From Actinomycetes bacterium (GTDB taxonomy: Bacteria; Actinomycetota; Acidimicrobiia; Acidimicrobiales; Bog-793): DNA of 47,684 nt. The stretch is from NCBI GenBank assembly GCA_021797795.1, contig JAJZZB010000008.1, forward strand, positions 1 to 47,684. Direction: 5' to 3'. Position numbers and translations under genes: made by a program. The notes beneath the pieces are model-generated. The model was not told the DNA's origin and did no database searches. It saw nothing but the letters and a program-made list of their open reading frames with translations. This document shows positions 29,757 to 37,715 of this stretch, piece by piece (the stretch's first letter is position 1; the number at the start of each line of letters is the position of its first letter).

Positions 29757-31988
29757 GTGCCCCTGACCGGGCGTCGCCTGGCCCAGCTGAAGGGCATCGG
29801 CGTGGGCGAGCTCCGCCGGGTGGGTCCGCGCAAGGCGACCGGTCTCGCCCAGATGGAGATCGAGACGGTGCTCGACCTTCTCACCCACTACCCGCGCCGG
29901 GTGGCCGACCGCACCAACGAGGCGCCGATCGCATCGCTCGAGGAGGGCGTCGAGGCCGTCGTCACCGGGGAGGTCCAGAGAAGCTCCTCGCGCAGGCTGC
30001 GCAACGGGCGCAGCCTGGCCGAGGTGGTCGTGGCCGACGGCACCGGCTCGCTCACCTGCTCCTTCTTCAACCAGCCGTGGCGGGCCCGCCAGTTCGAGAC
30101 CGGCCAGCGGGTGACGGTCTTCGGCAAGGTCTCGCTGTACCGAAACCGGCGGCAGATGGCGAACCCCCTCATCGACCTCGTCGGCGACCAGACCGGCCGG
30201 CTCGTCGCCGTCTACCCCCAGTCCCACAAGGCCGGCGTCACCTCGCTCGAGCTCAACCGCTACCTCGAGGAGGCGCTCGACCGGGCGAAGGACTTCGCCG
30301 ACCCGCTGCCCGCCCCGCTCAGGGCCGAGCTCGAGCTCGTCTCGCGCACCGCGGCCTTCCAGGGCATCCACCGGCCCGAGTCGCTCGAGCAGTGGTGGGC
30401 GGCGCGGCGCCGGCTCGCCTTCGACGAGCTGCTCAGGCTCCAGGTGCTCCTCGTCTGGCGGCGCCGCGCCGACGCCGCCTCGGCGCGGGGCATCGCCCAC
30501 CTCGTTCCCGGTCACCTCCTCGACCGCTTCCTCGAGGGCCTGCCCTTCGAGCTCACCACCGCCCAGCGCCGGGCCATCGTCGAGGTGCGCGCCGACCTCG
30601 CCGCCGGTCACCCGATGAACCGCCTCCTGCAGGGCGACGTCGGCGCCGGCAAGACCGTCGTCGCCCTCGCCGCCCTCCTGCTCGGGATCGAGGGCGGCTA
30701 CCAGGGGGCGTTCATGGTGCCGACGGAGGTCCTCGCCGAGCAGCACTTCCTCTCGGCGCGCCGCCTGCTCGGCGAACTCGAGATCGAGGACGAGGACCGG
30801 CTCGGCGGGAACCGTCCCGTGATGGCCGCCCTGCTCACCAACCGGACCCCGGCGGCGGAGCGCTCGCGGCTGCTCGGCGACCTCGCCTCGGGCGCCGTCG
30901 ACCTCGTCGTCGGCACCCACGCCCTCATCTCAGAGGGTGTGGACTTCGCCCGCCTCGGCGTGGTGGTCGTGGACGAGCAGCACCGCTTCGGCGTCGAGCA
31001 GCGCGCCGCCCTTCGAGAGAAGGCCTCGCTCGACCCGGACCTGCTCGTCATGACGGCGACCCCCATCCCGCGGACGGCCGCCATGACGGTCTACGGCGAC
31101 CTCGACCACACCACCCTCGACGAGCTGCCCGCCGGGCGGGCGCCGATCTCGACGCGCTGGCTGCCGGGCGAGCGCCAGGAACGGGCCGCCTGGAAGCGGG
31201 TGCTCGACGAGGTGGCAGCGGGCCACCAGGCCTACGTCGTCTGCCCGCTCGTCGGATCGGGCGGAGCCGAGGAGGAGGAGCCGGAGGACCCCGACGAGCT
31301 GATCGAGGAGGACGACGAGGACGAGGGGGACGGGGTCGTCGAGCTGTTCCGCCGCCCCCCCGACGAGGAGCGCCGCCCCGCCCGCGCGGTCACCGAGGAG
31401 CGCGAGGCGCTGGCGTCCGGACCGCTCGCCGGCCTGCGGGTCGGCCTGCTGCACGGCCAGATGCCGGCCCGGGAGCGCGAGCCGGTCATGGCCGCCTTCC
31501 GGGCCGGCGAGCTGGACGTCCTCGTGGCGACGACGGTGATCGAGGTGGGCGTCGACGTCGCCAACGCCACGGTGATGGTGATCGAGGACGCCGACCGCTT
31601 CGGCATCGCACAGCTGCACCAGCTCCGGGGCCGGGTCGGGCGCTCCTCTCTCCAGAGCTGGTGCTACCTCGTCACCGCCGAGACGGTCTCCGAGCAGGCC
31701 GAGCACCGCCTGAGGGCGCTCGTCACCAGCCAGAACGGCTTCGAGCTGGCCGAGGAGGACCTCGACCTGCGCGGTGGCGGCACGGTGCTCGGCGCCCGCC
31801 AGAAGGGGCGCTCCGACCTGAAGCTCGCCAACCTCCGCCGGGACCGCGCCCTCGTCGTGGCGGCCCGTGAGGTCGCCGAGCGGATCGTGGCCGAGGACCC
31901 CTCGCTCTCGGGCGACTACGGGCTGCTCAGGGAAGAGGTCGAGGCGACCGTCTCCGAGGAGGAGCGCGCCTTCCTCTTCAGGAGCTAG
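29757..31988 (+). CDS. recG: ATP-dependent DNA helicase RecG
   Basis: The 743-residue enzyme reverses stalled forks and moves branched DNA. It has the N-terminal wedge/OB domain, helicase motif I GDVGAGKTVVALAA (about 298-311), the PTEVLAEQHF segment, motif II VVVDEQHRFG (DEQH), motif III TATPIPRT, motif V (TTVIEVGVDVANA) and motif VI HQLRGRVGRS. An acidic insertion of roughly 35-45 residues, rich in Glu and Asp (about 503-545), lies between the two helicase lobes where other RecG proteins have a short loop. GTG at 29757 starts 3 bases after the upstream stop. Confidence 0.95.
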   Translation: MPLTGRRLAQLKGIGVGELRRVGPRKATGLAQMEIETVLDLLTHYPRRVADRTNEAPIASLEEGVEAVVTGEVQRSSSRRLRNGRSLAEVVVADGTGSLTCSFFNQPWRARQFETGQRVTVFGKVSLYRNRRQMANPLIDLVGDQTGRLVAVYPQSHKAGVTSLELNRYLEEALDRAKDFADPLPAPLRAELELVSRTAAFQGIHRPESLEQWWAARRRLAFDELLRLQVLLVWRRRADAASARGIAHLVPGHLLDRFLEGLPFELTTAQRRAIVEVRADLAAGHPMNRLLQGDVGAGKTVVALAALLLGIEGGYQGAFMVPTEVLAEQHFLSARRLLGELEIEDEDRLGGNRPVMAALLTNRTPAAERSRLLGDLASGAVDLVVGTHALISEGVDFARLGVVVVDEQHRFGVEQRAALREKASLDPDLLVMTATPIPRTAAMTVYGDLDHTTLDELPAGRAPISTRWLPGERQERAAWKRVLDEVAAGHQAYVVCPLVGSGGAEEEEPEDPDELIEEDDEDEGDGVVELFRRPPDEERRPARAVTEEREALASGPLAGLRVGLLHGQMPAREREPVMAAFRAGELDVLVATTVIEVGVDVANATVMVIEDADRFGIAQLHQLRGRVGRSSLQSWCYLVTAETVSEQAEHRLRALVTSQNGFELAEEDLDLRGGGTVLGARQKGRSDLKLANLRRDRALVVAAREVAERIVAEDPSLSGDYGLLREEVEATVSEEERAFLFRS

Positions 31989-31995
31989 CGGCGCC

Positions 31996-32541
31996 GTGCG
32001 GGTGATCGGCGGCGAGGCTCGCGGGCGGCGCCTCGTCGCGCCCGGGATCGAGAGCCTGCGCCCGACGAGCGACCGCGTGCGGGAGGCGATCTTCGACATC
32101 CTCGAGGCCCGCGGCCTCGTCGAGGGCGCCTCGGTGCTCGACCTGTACGCCGGGTCGGGCGCGCTCGGGATCGAAGCGCTCTCGCGCGGCGCCGCCTCCT
32201 GCACCTTCGTCGACTCCGACCGCCGGGCCGTCGCCGCCATCCGGGCGAACCTCGAATCGGTGGCCCTCGCCGGCCGGGCCGGCATCCGGGTGGTCGGGGC
32301 CGAGGCGCTCTCGTTCCTGTCGGCGTCCCCGGATCCGGTCGATCTCGGGCTCGTCGACCCTCCGTACCGCTTCGAGGAGTGGCCCCGGCTGCTCGAGCTG
32401 CTGGCCGCCCGGGTCGCCGTCCTCGAGCACGCGCGACCACTCGAGGAGGCCGGCCGGTTCCTCATCCTCCGCCGCTACCGCTACGGCGGTACGCTCGTCA
32501 CGCTGGTGACCCAGCAGCCTAGCGACAAGGATCCCGCTTGA
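31996..32541 (+). CDS. rsmD: 16S rRNA (guanine966-N2)-methyltransferase RsmD
   Basis: The 181-residue protein begins VRVIGGEARGRRL and has RPTSDRVREAIFDIL, the SAM motif VLDLYAGSGALGIEALSRG (about 44-62), VDSDRRAV and the catalytic DPPY (about 118-121). These are the standard RsmD features for N2-methylation of a guanine in helix 31 of 16S rRNA. It lies 7 bases after recG. Its stop overlaps the TTG start of coaD (TTGA), matching the frequent rsmD-coaD pair. Confidence 0.93.
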   Translation: MRVIGGEARGRRLVAPGIESLRPTSDRVREAIFDILEARGLVEGASVLDLYAGSGALGIEALSRGAASCTFVDSDRRAVAAIRANLESVALAGRAGIRVVGAEALSFLSASPDPVDLGLVDPPYRFEEWPRLLELLAARVAVLEHARPLEEAGRFLILRRYRYGGTLVTLVTQQPSDKDPA

Positions 32542-33014
32542 ACATCGCCCTCTTCCCAGGATCGTTCGACCCGTTCCACAATGGGCACCTGGAGGTGGTC
32601 GAGCGGGCCAGCCGCCTCTTCGACGAGGTGATCGTGGCGTCGCTGCGCAACCCGCAGAAGGCCGAGCCGCTCTTTGCGATCGAGGACCGGGAGCTCATGG
32701 TCGTCGAGTCGCTCGCCCACGTGTCGAACGTCCGCGTGGTGGCCATGTCGAGCCTCGTGGTGGACCTCGCACGCGAGCTCGGGGCGAGCGTCATCGTGAA
32801 GGGGCTGCGCGCCGTCTCGGACTTCGAGAGCGAGCTGCAGATGGCCCAGATGAACCGGCAGCTGTCGGGCATCGAGACGCTCTTCCTGCCGACCGGCTCG
32901 CAGTACGCCTACATCGCGAGCCGCCTCATCAGGGAGGTCGCCCGCTACGGGGGCGACGTGAGCGCGCTCGTCCCCGAGCCGGTCAACCGGCGGTTGAAGG
33001 AGGTGGCGAGGTGA
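32538..33014 (+). CDS. coaD: Phosphopantetheine adenylyltransferase CoaD
   Basis: The 158-residue enzyme transfers AMP to 4'-phosphopantetheine, the penultimate step of coenzyme A synthesis. It shows GSFDPFHNGHLEVV (the nucleotidyltransferase HxGH, about 8-21), RNPQK, KGLRAVSDFESELQMAQMN and YAYIASRLIREVARYGGDVS; the last replaces the usual ISSS with IASR. It starts at TTG (32538) within a TTGA overlap with rsmD, and its own stop overlaps the next GTG. The TTG start is chosen because it gives the exact family N-terminus (MNIALFPGSFDP). Confidence 0.95.
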   Translation: MNIALFPGSFDPFHNGHLEVVERASRLFDEVIVASLRNPQKAEPLFAIEDRELMVVESLAHVSNVRVVAMSSLVVDLARELGASVIVKGLRAVSDFESELQMAQMNRQLSGIETLFLPTGSQYAYIASRLIREVARYGGDVSALVPEPVNRRLKEVAR

Positions 33015-33613
33015 GCGACCACACCTTCGTCGGCCCGGGCCGGGAACCCGACGTCTACGACGAGGAGGCGGCCCCGCCCGACGGGGGCGTCGAGGGCTTC
33101 ATCGACGAGCTGATCGAGATCATCGCCACCGCCAAGAACGTCCCGCTGTCGGCCTCCGTCATGATCTCGCGCGACGAGGTCCTCGAGCTGCTCGAGGCGG
33201 CACGCGAGGAGCTGCCCGACGAGCTCCGCCGGGCACGGCGCCTGTTGAAGGACCGCGAGGAGGTGATCTCCGCCGCCAGGCGCGAGGCCTCCGAGCTCGT
33301 CGACGACGGCCGGGTCCAGGCCGAGCGGATGGTGCAGCGCACCGAGATCGTCCGCCAGGCCGAGTACCGGGCGGTCCGCATCGTCGAGGACGCCGAGGGG
33401 GAGGCCAGGCGGCTCCGACACGAGGCGGAGGACTACGTCGACCAGAAGCTCGCCGGCTTCGAGATCGTCCTCGACCGGACGATGAAGACGGTCCGGGCTG
33501 GGCGCGAGCGCCTGGCCGCCGTCCCCGAGGAGGCCTACGGCGAGGAGGGCGCCGGCGGTGACGCCCCGCTCCCGCTCGAGGGCGACCCCTTTTTCGACCA
33601 GGACCTCGAGTGA
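33011..33613 (+). CDS. Coiled-coil DivIVA-domain-like protein, SepIVA position
   Basis: The 200-residue protein has a short N-terminal segment, then FIDELIEIIATAKNVPLSASVMISRDEVLELLEAAREELPDEL in overview, and a long Glu/Arg/Ala heptad region (about 70-165) of the DivIVA/AtpF-like type. The tail is acidic. In mycobacteria the gene beside DUF177, rpmF-region genes and rnc encodes SepIVA, a DivIVA-like septation protein; sequence style and location match, so a role in cell division or growth is likely. It is coupled by GTGA to coaD before it and to the DUF177 gene after it. Confidence 0.68.
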   Translation: MSDHTFVGPGREPDVYDEEAAPPDGGVEGFIDELIEIIATAKNVPLSASVMISRDEVLELLEAAREELPDELRRARRLLKDREEVISAARREASELVDDGRVQAERMVQRTEIVRQAEYRAVRIVEDAEGEARRLRHEAEDYVDQKLAGFEIVLDRTMKTVRAGRERLAAVPEEAYGEEGAGGDAPLPLEGDPFFDQDLE

Positions 33614-34227
33614 GCGCCGCCGGCGACCGGCCGGCGGAGGGGGGCAGGAGGCCGGGACGGGGGCGCCCGGCGCGGCGGGGGCAGCCGTTCTCCCTCAACG
33701 TCCGCCCGCTCCGCTCCCGACCCGGGACCCGCCGACAGGTGTACCTCGAAGGGCAGCTGCCGGGCATGTTCGTCTCCTCGGCCCGCGTGGCCGACGACGC
33801 CACGGTCCGCTTCGACGGCTACGTCGAGTCCACCCTCGGGGGGGTGACCGTCGCCGGTGAGGTCACCGCACCGTGGACCGGGGTCTGCCGGCGCTGCCTC
33901 GAGCCTGCCGAGGGCGAGGTCGTCGCCGAGGTGCGCGAGCTCTGCCGGGACCCCGGCGAGGCCGCCTGGGAGGAGGACGAGCCCTACCCGGTCGGCCACG
34001 ACGAGCTCGACCTTCAGCCCATCGTCCGCGACGCCTGTATCCTGGAGCTGCCGCTGGCGCCGTTGTGCAGCGACGGCTGTCTCGGGCTCTGCCCGACCTG
34101 CGGCGCCAACCGCAACCGGGACGAGTGCTCCTGCGACGTGCCGACCGACACGAGGTGGTCGGCGCTCGCCGGCCTCGGCTCGGAGGCGGCGGAGCCAAGC
34201 GAACCGACCGAGCAGGAAGCCGAGTGA
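33610..34227 (+). CDS. YceD/DUF177 family protein
   Basis: The 205-residue protein has an Arg-rich start, a beta-rich middle with [11 protein letters not shown] (about 95-105), [21 protein letters not shown] and the zinc-type cluster [17 protein letters not shown] (about 154-170). This is the DUF177 pattern, conserved in most bacteria just before rpmF and linked to 23S rRNA/ribosome biogenesis. It starts with GTG in a GTGA overlap with the SepIVA-like gene and ends 10 bases before rpmF. Confidence 0.88.
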   Translation: MSAAGDRPAEGGRRPGRGRPARRGQPFSLNVRPLRSRPGTRRQVYLEGQLPGMFVSSARVADDATVRFDGYVESTLGGVTVAGEVTAPWTGVCRRCLEPAEGEVVAEVRELCRDPGEAAWEEDEPYPVGHDELDLQPIVRDACILELPLAPLCSDGCLGLCPTCGANRNRDECSCDVPTDTRWSALAGLGSEAAEPSEPTEQEAE

Positions 34228-34237
34228 GGAAGCGACG

Positions 34238-34417
34238 ATGGCAGTCCCGAAGAAGAAGACGTCGAAGTCCAAGAGCCGCAGCCGGAGGGCCTCGGCCTGG
34301 GGGCTTCGCGCTCCTGCCCGCAGCGTCTGCCCGCAGTGCCGCCGCGCCAAGCTGCCGCACGTCGTCTGCCCGCACTGCGGGTGGTACAAGGGCCGCCAGG
34401 CGGTCGAGATCGACTGA
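34238..34417 (+). CDS. rpmF: 50S ribosomal protein L32
   Basis: The 59-residue protein starts [18 protein letters not shown] and carries CPQC and CPHC (residues about 31-34 and 44-47), the zinc-binding form of L32. It is part of the large ribosomal subunit. GAGGA seven bases before the ATG is a good ribosome site. The yceD-rpmF-plsX order is the classical one. Confidence 0.96.
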   Translation: MAVPKKKTSKSKSRSRRASAWGLRAPARSVCPQCRRAKLPHVVCPHCGWYKGRQAVEID

Positions 34418-34441
34418 CCGAGCTTCGGGCCGACAGTCGAG

Positions 34442-35440
34442 ATGCAGGTAGACGACCTCCCCGTCGCGCTCGATGCGATGGGGGGCGACCGCGCCCCGGC
34501 GGAGATCGTGGCGGGCGCGCTGGATGCCCGGGAGGCGGGTCTGCCGGTCGTGCTCGTCGGGCCGACCGATGGTCGCCTCGGCGACGTCGGCGGTCTCGAG
34601 ATCCTGCCGGCGAGCGAGGTCATCGCGATGAAGGACGACCCGGGCAGGGCCGTCCGGACGAAGAAGGACTCCTCGCTCGTGAGGGCCGCCGAGGCGGTTC
34701 GCGACGGGCGGGCCTGCGCCATGGTGAGCGCCGGCAACACCGGGGCGACGATGGCCTCCGCCCTGCTGCGCATGGGCCGGCTGCCGGGCGTCTCCCGCCC
34801 CTGCATCGCCACGCCTCTCCCGGTCCCGGGCGGCTCGCCGACGGTGCTCGTCGACGCCGGCGCCAACGCCGACTGCCAGCCCGAGTGGCTCGTCCAGTTC
34901 GCCCAGATGGGAGCGGCCTTCTACCGGGAGCGCTACGGCGCCTCGAGCCCGAAGGTCGCCCTGCTGTCGATCGGCGAGGAGTCCTCCAAGGGCAACCAGC
35001 TCACCAAGGCCGCCCACGAGGCGCTCTCGACCGGCCAGCTCGCCGGGGTCGGGGAGTTCATCGGCAACGTCGAGGGCCGCGACCTGCTGGCGGGCGAGGC
35101 CGACGTCGTGGTGACCGACGGCTTCACCGGCAACGTCGCCCTGAAGGCCCTCGAGGGGTCGCTCAGGACCTTCATGTCGATCCTCGGCGAGGTGATGTCG
35201 GCCACGCCGGAGACCGAGGCGGCGAGCGGGGTGCTCCTGCCCGGCCTGCTCGAGGCCGCCGCCCCGCTCGACCCGGAGGCGACCGGCGGCGCCATGCTGC
35301 TCGGGGTCGACGGCGTCTGCATCATCAGCCACGGCTCGTCCTCCCGGCGCGCCGTCCTGAACGCCATCAGGGTCGGCCACGACCTCGCAGAGCGGGGGCT
35401 GTCCGGCAAGGTGGCGGCCGCCGTCCGCCCGAAGGACTGA
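34442..35440 (+). CDS. plsX: Phosphate acyltransferase PlsX
   Basis: The 332-residue enzyme makes acyl-phosphate from acyl-ACP for phospholipid synthesis. It has LDAMGGDRAPAEIV near the N-terminus, SAGNTGATMA (about 98-107), VLVDAGANADCQPEWL, SIGEESSKGNQL and VVVTDGFTGNVALKALEG (about 221-238). It is coded 24 bases after rpmF. In most genomes fabD or acpP follows directly; here a minus-strand aldolase-like gene intervenes before acpP. Confidence 0.95.
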   Translation: MQVDDLPVALDAMGGDRAPAEIVAGALDAREAGLPVVLVGPTDGRLGDVGGLEILPASEVIAMKDDPGRAVRTKKDSSLVRAAEAVRDGRACAMVSAGNTGATMASALLRMGRLPGVSRPCIATPLPVPGGSPTVLVDAGANADCQPEWLVQFAQMGAAFYRERYGASSPKVALLSIGEESSKGNQLTKAAHEALSTGQLAGVGEFIGNVEGRDLLAGEADVVVTDGFTGNVALKALEGSLRTFMSILGEVMSATPETEAASGVLLPGLLEAAAPLDPEATGGAMLLGVDGVCIISHGSSSRRAVLNAIRVGHDLAERGLSGKVAAAVRPKD

Positions 35441-35453
35441 GGCGCCGCCTCAG
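35437..35453. terminator. Palindrome holding two convergent stop codons
   Basis: CTGAGGCG (35437-35444) and CGCCTCAG (35446-35453) flank one base. The plsX TGA (35438-35440) and the stop of the minus-strand lyase gene (35452-35450) lie in opposite arms, as at 1105-1126. Confidence 0.5.
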
Positions 35454-36526
35454 CGGCCGCCGGCGAGGAACCCGACCGCCCGGCTGACCTCCTCCGGGCT
35501 GAGCGCCAGGGTGGCCTCGCCGACGCTGAACTCCACCCGCTGGACGCCCGGGAGCTCGAAGGGCCATGTCGCCGCCCAGGTGAACAGCCCCTCGTCCTCC
35601 GCCAGGCGCCGGACGCGTGCCTCGAAGTCCTCCCGGGTCGCCTCGATGAACAGGTGCATCATCGGGGCCTGCGGGACCTCCGGCAGCAGGCGGACCCCCT
35701 CGAGCGCGCCGAGCAGGGCGGCGATCCGCCTGGCGTGGACGAGATACTCGCCCATCCTCGGCAGGCGGCGGTCGAGACCGGCCATCGCAGAGGCGGCGTT
35801 CGGCCACATCGAGTAGAGCGTCCCGCCGTGGCGCCGGCGCCACTCGCGCACCTCGGCGATCGTCTCGCCGGGCCCAGCCAGCGCGCAGCCCGCCAGCGCT
35901 CCGAGGCCCTTGTAGAACGAGACGTAGACCGTGTCGAACAGCCCGGCGATCTCCGCCAGCGGGCGCGCGTAGAAGGGGGCGGCCTCCCACAGCCGTGCGC
36001 CGTCCATGTGGACGGCCGCACCCCGTCGCCGCGCCCAGGCCGCCATCGCCTCGAGCTCTTCGAAGCTCGGGAGATGGCCGCCGAGGTCGCGCTGAGGGAG
36101 CTCGAGCAGGAGGGCAGCCGGGGCTTCGGCGACGGCCTCCAGGTCCTCCGGCGTGAGCGGCCGGCGCAGCTCGCCCGCCTGCAGGGCCGAGAGCCCGTGC
36201 AGGCGCTCGTAGCCCCGGCCCTCCCTCCAGTCGAGGTGGCAGGCCGGGTGGAAGACGACACCGCGCCGGCCCCTCGCCTCGGCGTGCACCCGGAGAGCGA
36301 TCTGCTGGGCCATCGTGCCGGTCGGGAGGAAGGCCGCTGCCGGCTTGCCGAGGAGGGCGGCCACCCGCTCCTCCAGGGCGGTGACGACGCCCCCTTCGCC
36401 GTAGCGGTCGAGCTCGGTGTCCGGCGGGATCTCCGCGAGGATGTCGGCCGCCGTGCGCCGCCCATGGCCCTGGACGAACCGGGTGCAGCCGGCCTCGAGC
36501 GCCCTCAGCCCGTCCGTGTTCGCCAT
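35450..36526 (-). CDS. PLP-dependent beta-eliminating lyase, threonine aldolase-like
   Basis: The 358-residue protein has the fold-type I layout of low-specificity threonine aldolases: YGEGGVVTALEERVAALLG, FLPTGTMAQQIALRVHA (PLP-phosphate-binding GTM region, about 67-83), HMDGARLWEAAPFYA (cofactor Asp-Gly-Ala-Arg, about 170-184) and VSFYKGLGALAGCAL with the Schiff-base Lys (about 205-215). It probably splits beta-hydroxy amino acids to glycine plus an aldehyde. It sits on the minus strand between plsX and acpP. ATG at 36526 has a -10-like TATCGT exactly 7 bases upstream, so the mRNA is probably leaderless. Confidence 0.83.
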   Translation of the reverse strand: MANTDGLRALEAGCTRFVQGHGRRTAADILAEIPPDTELDRYGEGGVVTALEERVAALLGKPAAAFLPTGTMAQQIALRVHAEARGRRGVVFHPACHLDWREGRGYERLHGLSALQAGELRRPLTPEDLEAVAEAPAALLLELPQRDLGGHLPSFEELEAMAAWARRRGAAVHMDGARLWEAAPFYARPLAEIAGLFDTVYVSFYKGLGALAGCALAGPGETIAEVREWRRRHGGTLYSMWPNAASAMAGLDRRLPRMGEYLVHARRIAALLGALEGVRLLPEVPQAPMMHLFIEATREDFEARVRRLAEDEGLFTWAATWPFELPGVQRVEFSVGEATLALSPEEVSRAVGFLAGGR

Positions 36527-36533
36527 GGCGGCG

Positions 36534-36539
36534 ACGATA
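36534..36539 (-). promoter_or_regulatory. -10-like TATCGT, leaderless aldolase-like gene
   Basis: TATCGT on the minus strand ends 7 bases before the ATG at 36526. It is back to back with the acpP promoter, 32 bases away. Confidence 0.5.
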
Positions 36540-36571
36540 GATGTCCGGGGAACAGCCCTGCCTGCCGGCAG

Positions 36572-36577
36572 TATCAT
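36572..36577 (+). promoter_or_regulatory. -10-like TATCAT of the acpP-rnc operon
   Basis: TATCAT precedes by 7 bases a GTG at 36585. A leaderless frame from that GTG would run 33 codons (to 36686), overlapping the acpP start out of frame. acpP itself has GGAGGG four bases before its GTG and does not need it. Confidence 0.5.
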
Positions 36578-36627
36578 CCAGCCGGTGAGGCCAGCGTCCG
36601 GGCTGGCCCCGAGAGACGGAGGGCTCC

Positions 36628-36915
36628 GTGGCCGATACGAGTGGCTCCACGCTCACGAGGAGCGAGATCGTCGACCTCGTGCGTAACCAGCTCGCCGAGA
36701 TCCTCGAGATGGACGTCTCGAAGATCAGCGAGTCGTCTTCCTTCTCCGACGACCTCAACGCCGACTCGCTCGCTCTCATCGAGCTCGTCGAGGCGCTCGA
36801 GGAGGAGCTGTCGGACCGGTCGTCCGGCTTTAGGATCGACGACGAGGACCTCGAGGACCTCCGCACGGTCCGCGACGCGGTCGACTATGTGAGCGCCAAG
36901 CTCGAGGGCGACTGA
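36628..36915 (+). CDS. acpP: Acyl carrier protein
   Basis: The 95-residue acidic protein carries fatty acyl chains on a phosphopantetheine arm attached to S47 in NADSLALIELVEALEEEL; the usual DSLD/DSLEL appears here as DSLALIEL. The four-helix ACP layout is complete, with about 10 extra residues at each end. GTG at 36628 follows GGAGGG by four bases. It is followed by rnc with a CTGA overlap. The adjacency of acpP and rnc is a classical arrangement. Confidence 0.92.
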   Translation: MADTSGSTLTRSEIVDLVRNQLAEILEMDVSKISESSSFSDDLNADSLALIELVEALEEELSDRSSGFRIDDEDLEDLRTVRDAVDYVSAKLEGD

Positions 36916-37706
36916 GCCTGCAGCCCTCACCGCTCGACGGCGTCCCGCCCCCGCCGAGCGGGGAGGAGACGGACCGCCCCTCCTCCGGCGAGGGGCTCGG
37001 CTCGCTTGCCCGGCTTCTCGCCCCCTACGGCGTGCCCGAGGAGCTGCTCGTCCAGGCGATGGCGCACCGCTCGTACTGCTCCGAGCATCCCGGGCAGGAG
37101 TCGAACGAGCGGCTCGAGCTGCTCGGTGACGCCGTCCTCGGCCTCGTCGTCACCGACCACCTCTACCGGCGCTTCCCCCTGCTTCCCGAGGGCGACCTCG
37201 CGAGGGTGAGGGCTGCGGTCGTCTCCACCATCGGGCTCACCCCGGTCGCCCTCCGGCTCGCCCTCGGCGCCGCCGTCCTGCTCGGTCGGGGGGAGGAGGT
37301 CTCGGGCGGGCGCGGCAAGGGCTCCATCCTCGTCGACTGCCTCGAGGCCGTCATCGGGGCCGTCTACCTCTCCTCCGGCTTCGCCGGTGCCCAGCGCTTC
37401 GTCGAGTCGATCGTCGGCGATGGCATCGAGGAGGTGGCCGCCGAGGCCCGCCTCGGGGACCCGAAGAACCGCCTCCAGGAGCTGGCGGCCCAGCTCGGCC
37501 TCGGCGTCCCGAACTACCTCATCACCGACCGCGGGCCGGATCACGCCAAGCACTTCGAGGCAGAGGCGCTCGTTGCCGGCCGCCTCGTCGGTGCGGGCGC
37601 CGGCCGCTCGAAGAAGGAGGCCGAGCGCCAGGCCGCCCAGGCCGCCCTGCTCGCCCTCTCCTCGGTCGACGGGGCGGTCGAGGCCTTCCCCCTCCCCCGC
37701 CCCTGA
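36912..37706 (+). CDS. rnc: Ribonuclease III, probable CTG start
   Basis: The 264-residue enzyme cleaves double-stranded RNA, including rRNA precursors. It has AHRSYCSEHPG, the signature NERLELLGDAVLGLVVTD (about 62-79, with acidic metal ligands), the second acidic helix (DCLEAVIGAVYLSSG) and a C-terminal double-stranded-RNA-binding domain from DPKNRLQELAAQ to the end. The nearest usual start, GTG at 37032, would cut off the conserved segment before the first helix. Upstream in frame the only candidates are CTG codons; CTG at 36912 overlaps the acpP stop as CTGA and has GAGGG three bases upstream. The start is inferred. Confidence 0.93.
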   Translation: MSLQPSPLDGVPPPPSGEETDRPSSGEGLGSLARLLAPYGVPEELLVQAMAHRSYCSEHPGQESNERLELLGDAVLGLVVTDHLYRRFPLLPEGDLARVRAAVVSTIGLTPVALRLALGAAVLLGRGEEVSGGRGKGSILVDCLEAVIGAVYLSSGFAGAQRFVESIVGDGIEEVAAEARLGDPKNRLQELAAQLGLGVPNYLITDRGPDHAKHFEAEALVAGRLVGAGAGRSKKEAERQAAQAALLALSSVDGAVEAFPLPRP

Positions 37707-37715
37707 TCGGCAGAG

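Noticed and set aside
31301-31340. A possible tandem repeat in recG (GAGGACGACGAGG-like runs)
   Set aside because: It is just codon repetition for Glu/Asp in the acidic insert, without exact repeat units.
28247-31870. A 1207-codon plus-strand frame across the fakA-like gene and recG
   Set aside because: Low-complexity Arg/Gly sequence in the alternative frame of two recognisable genes.
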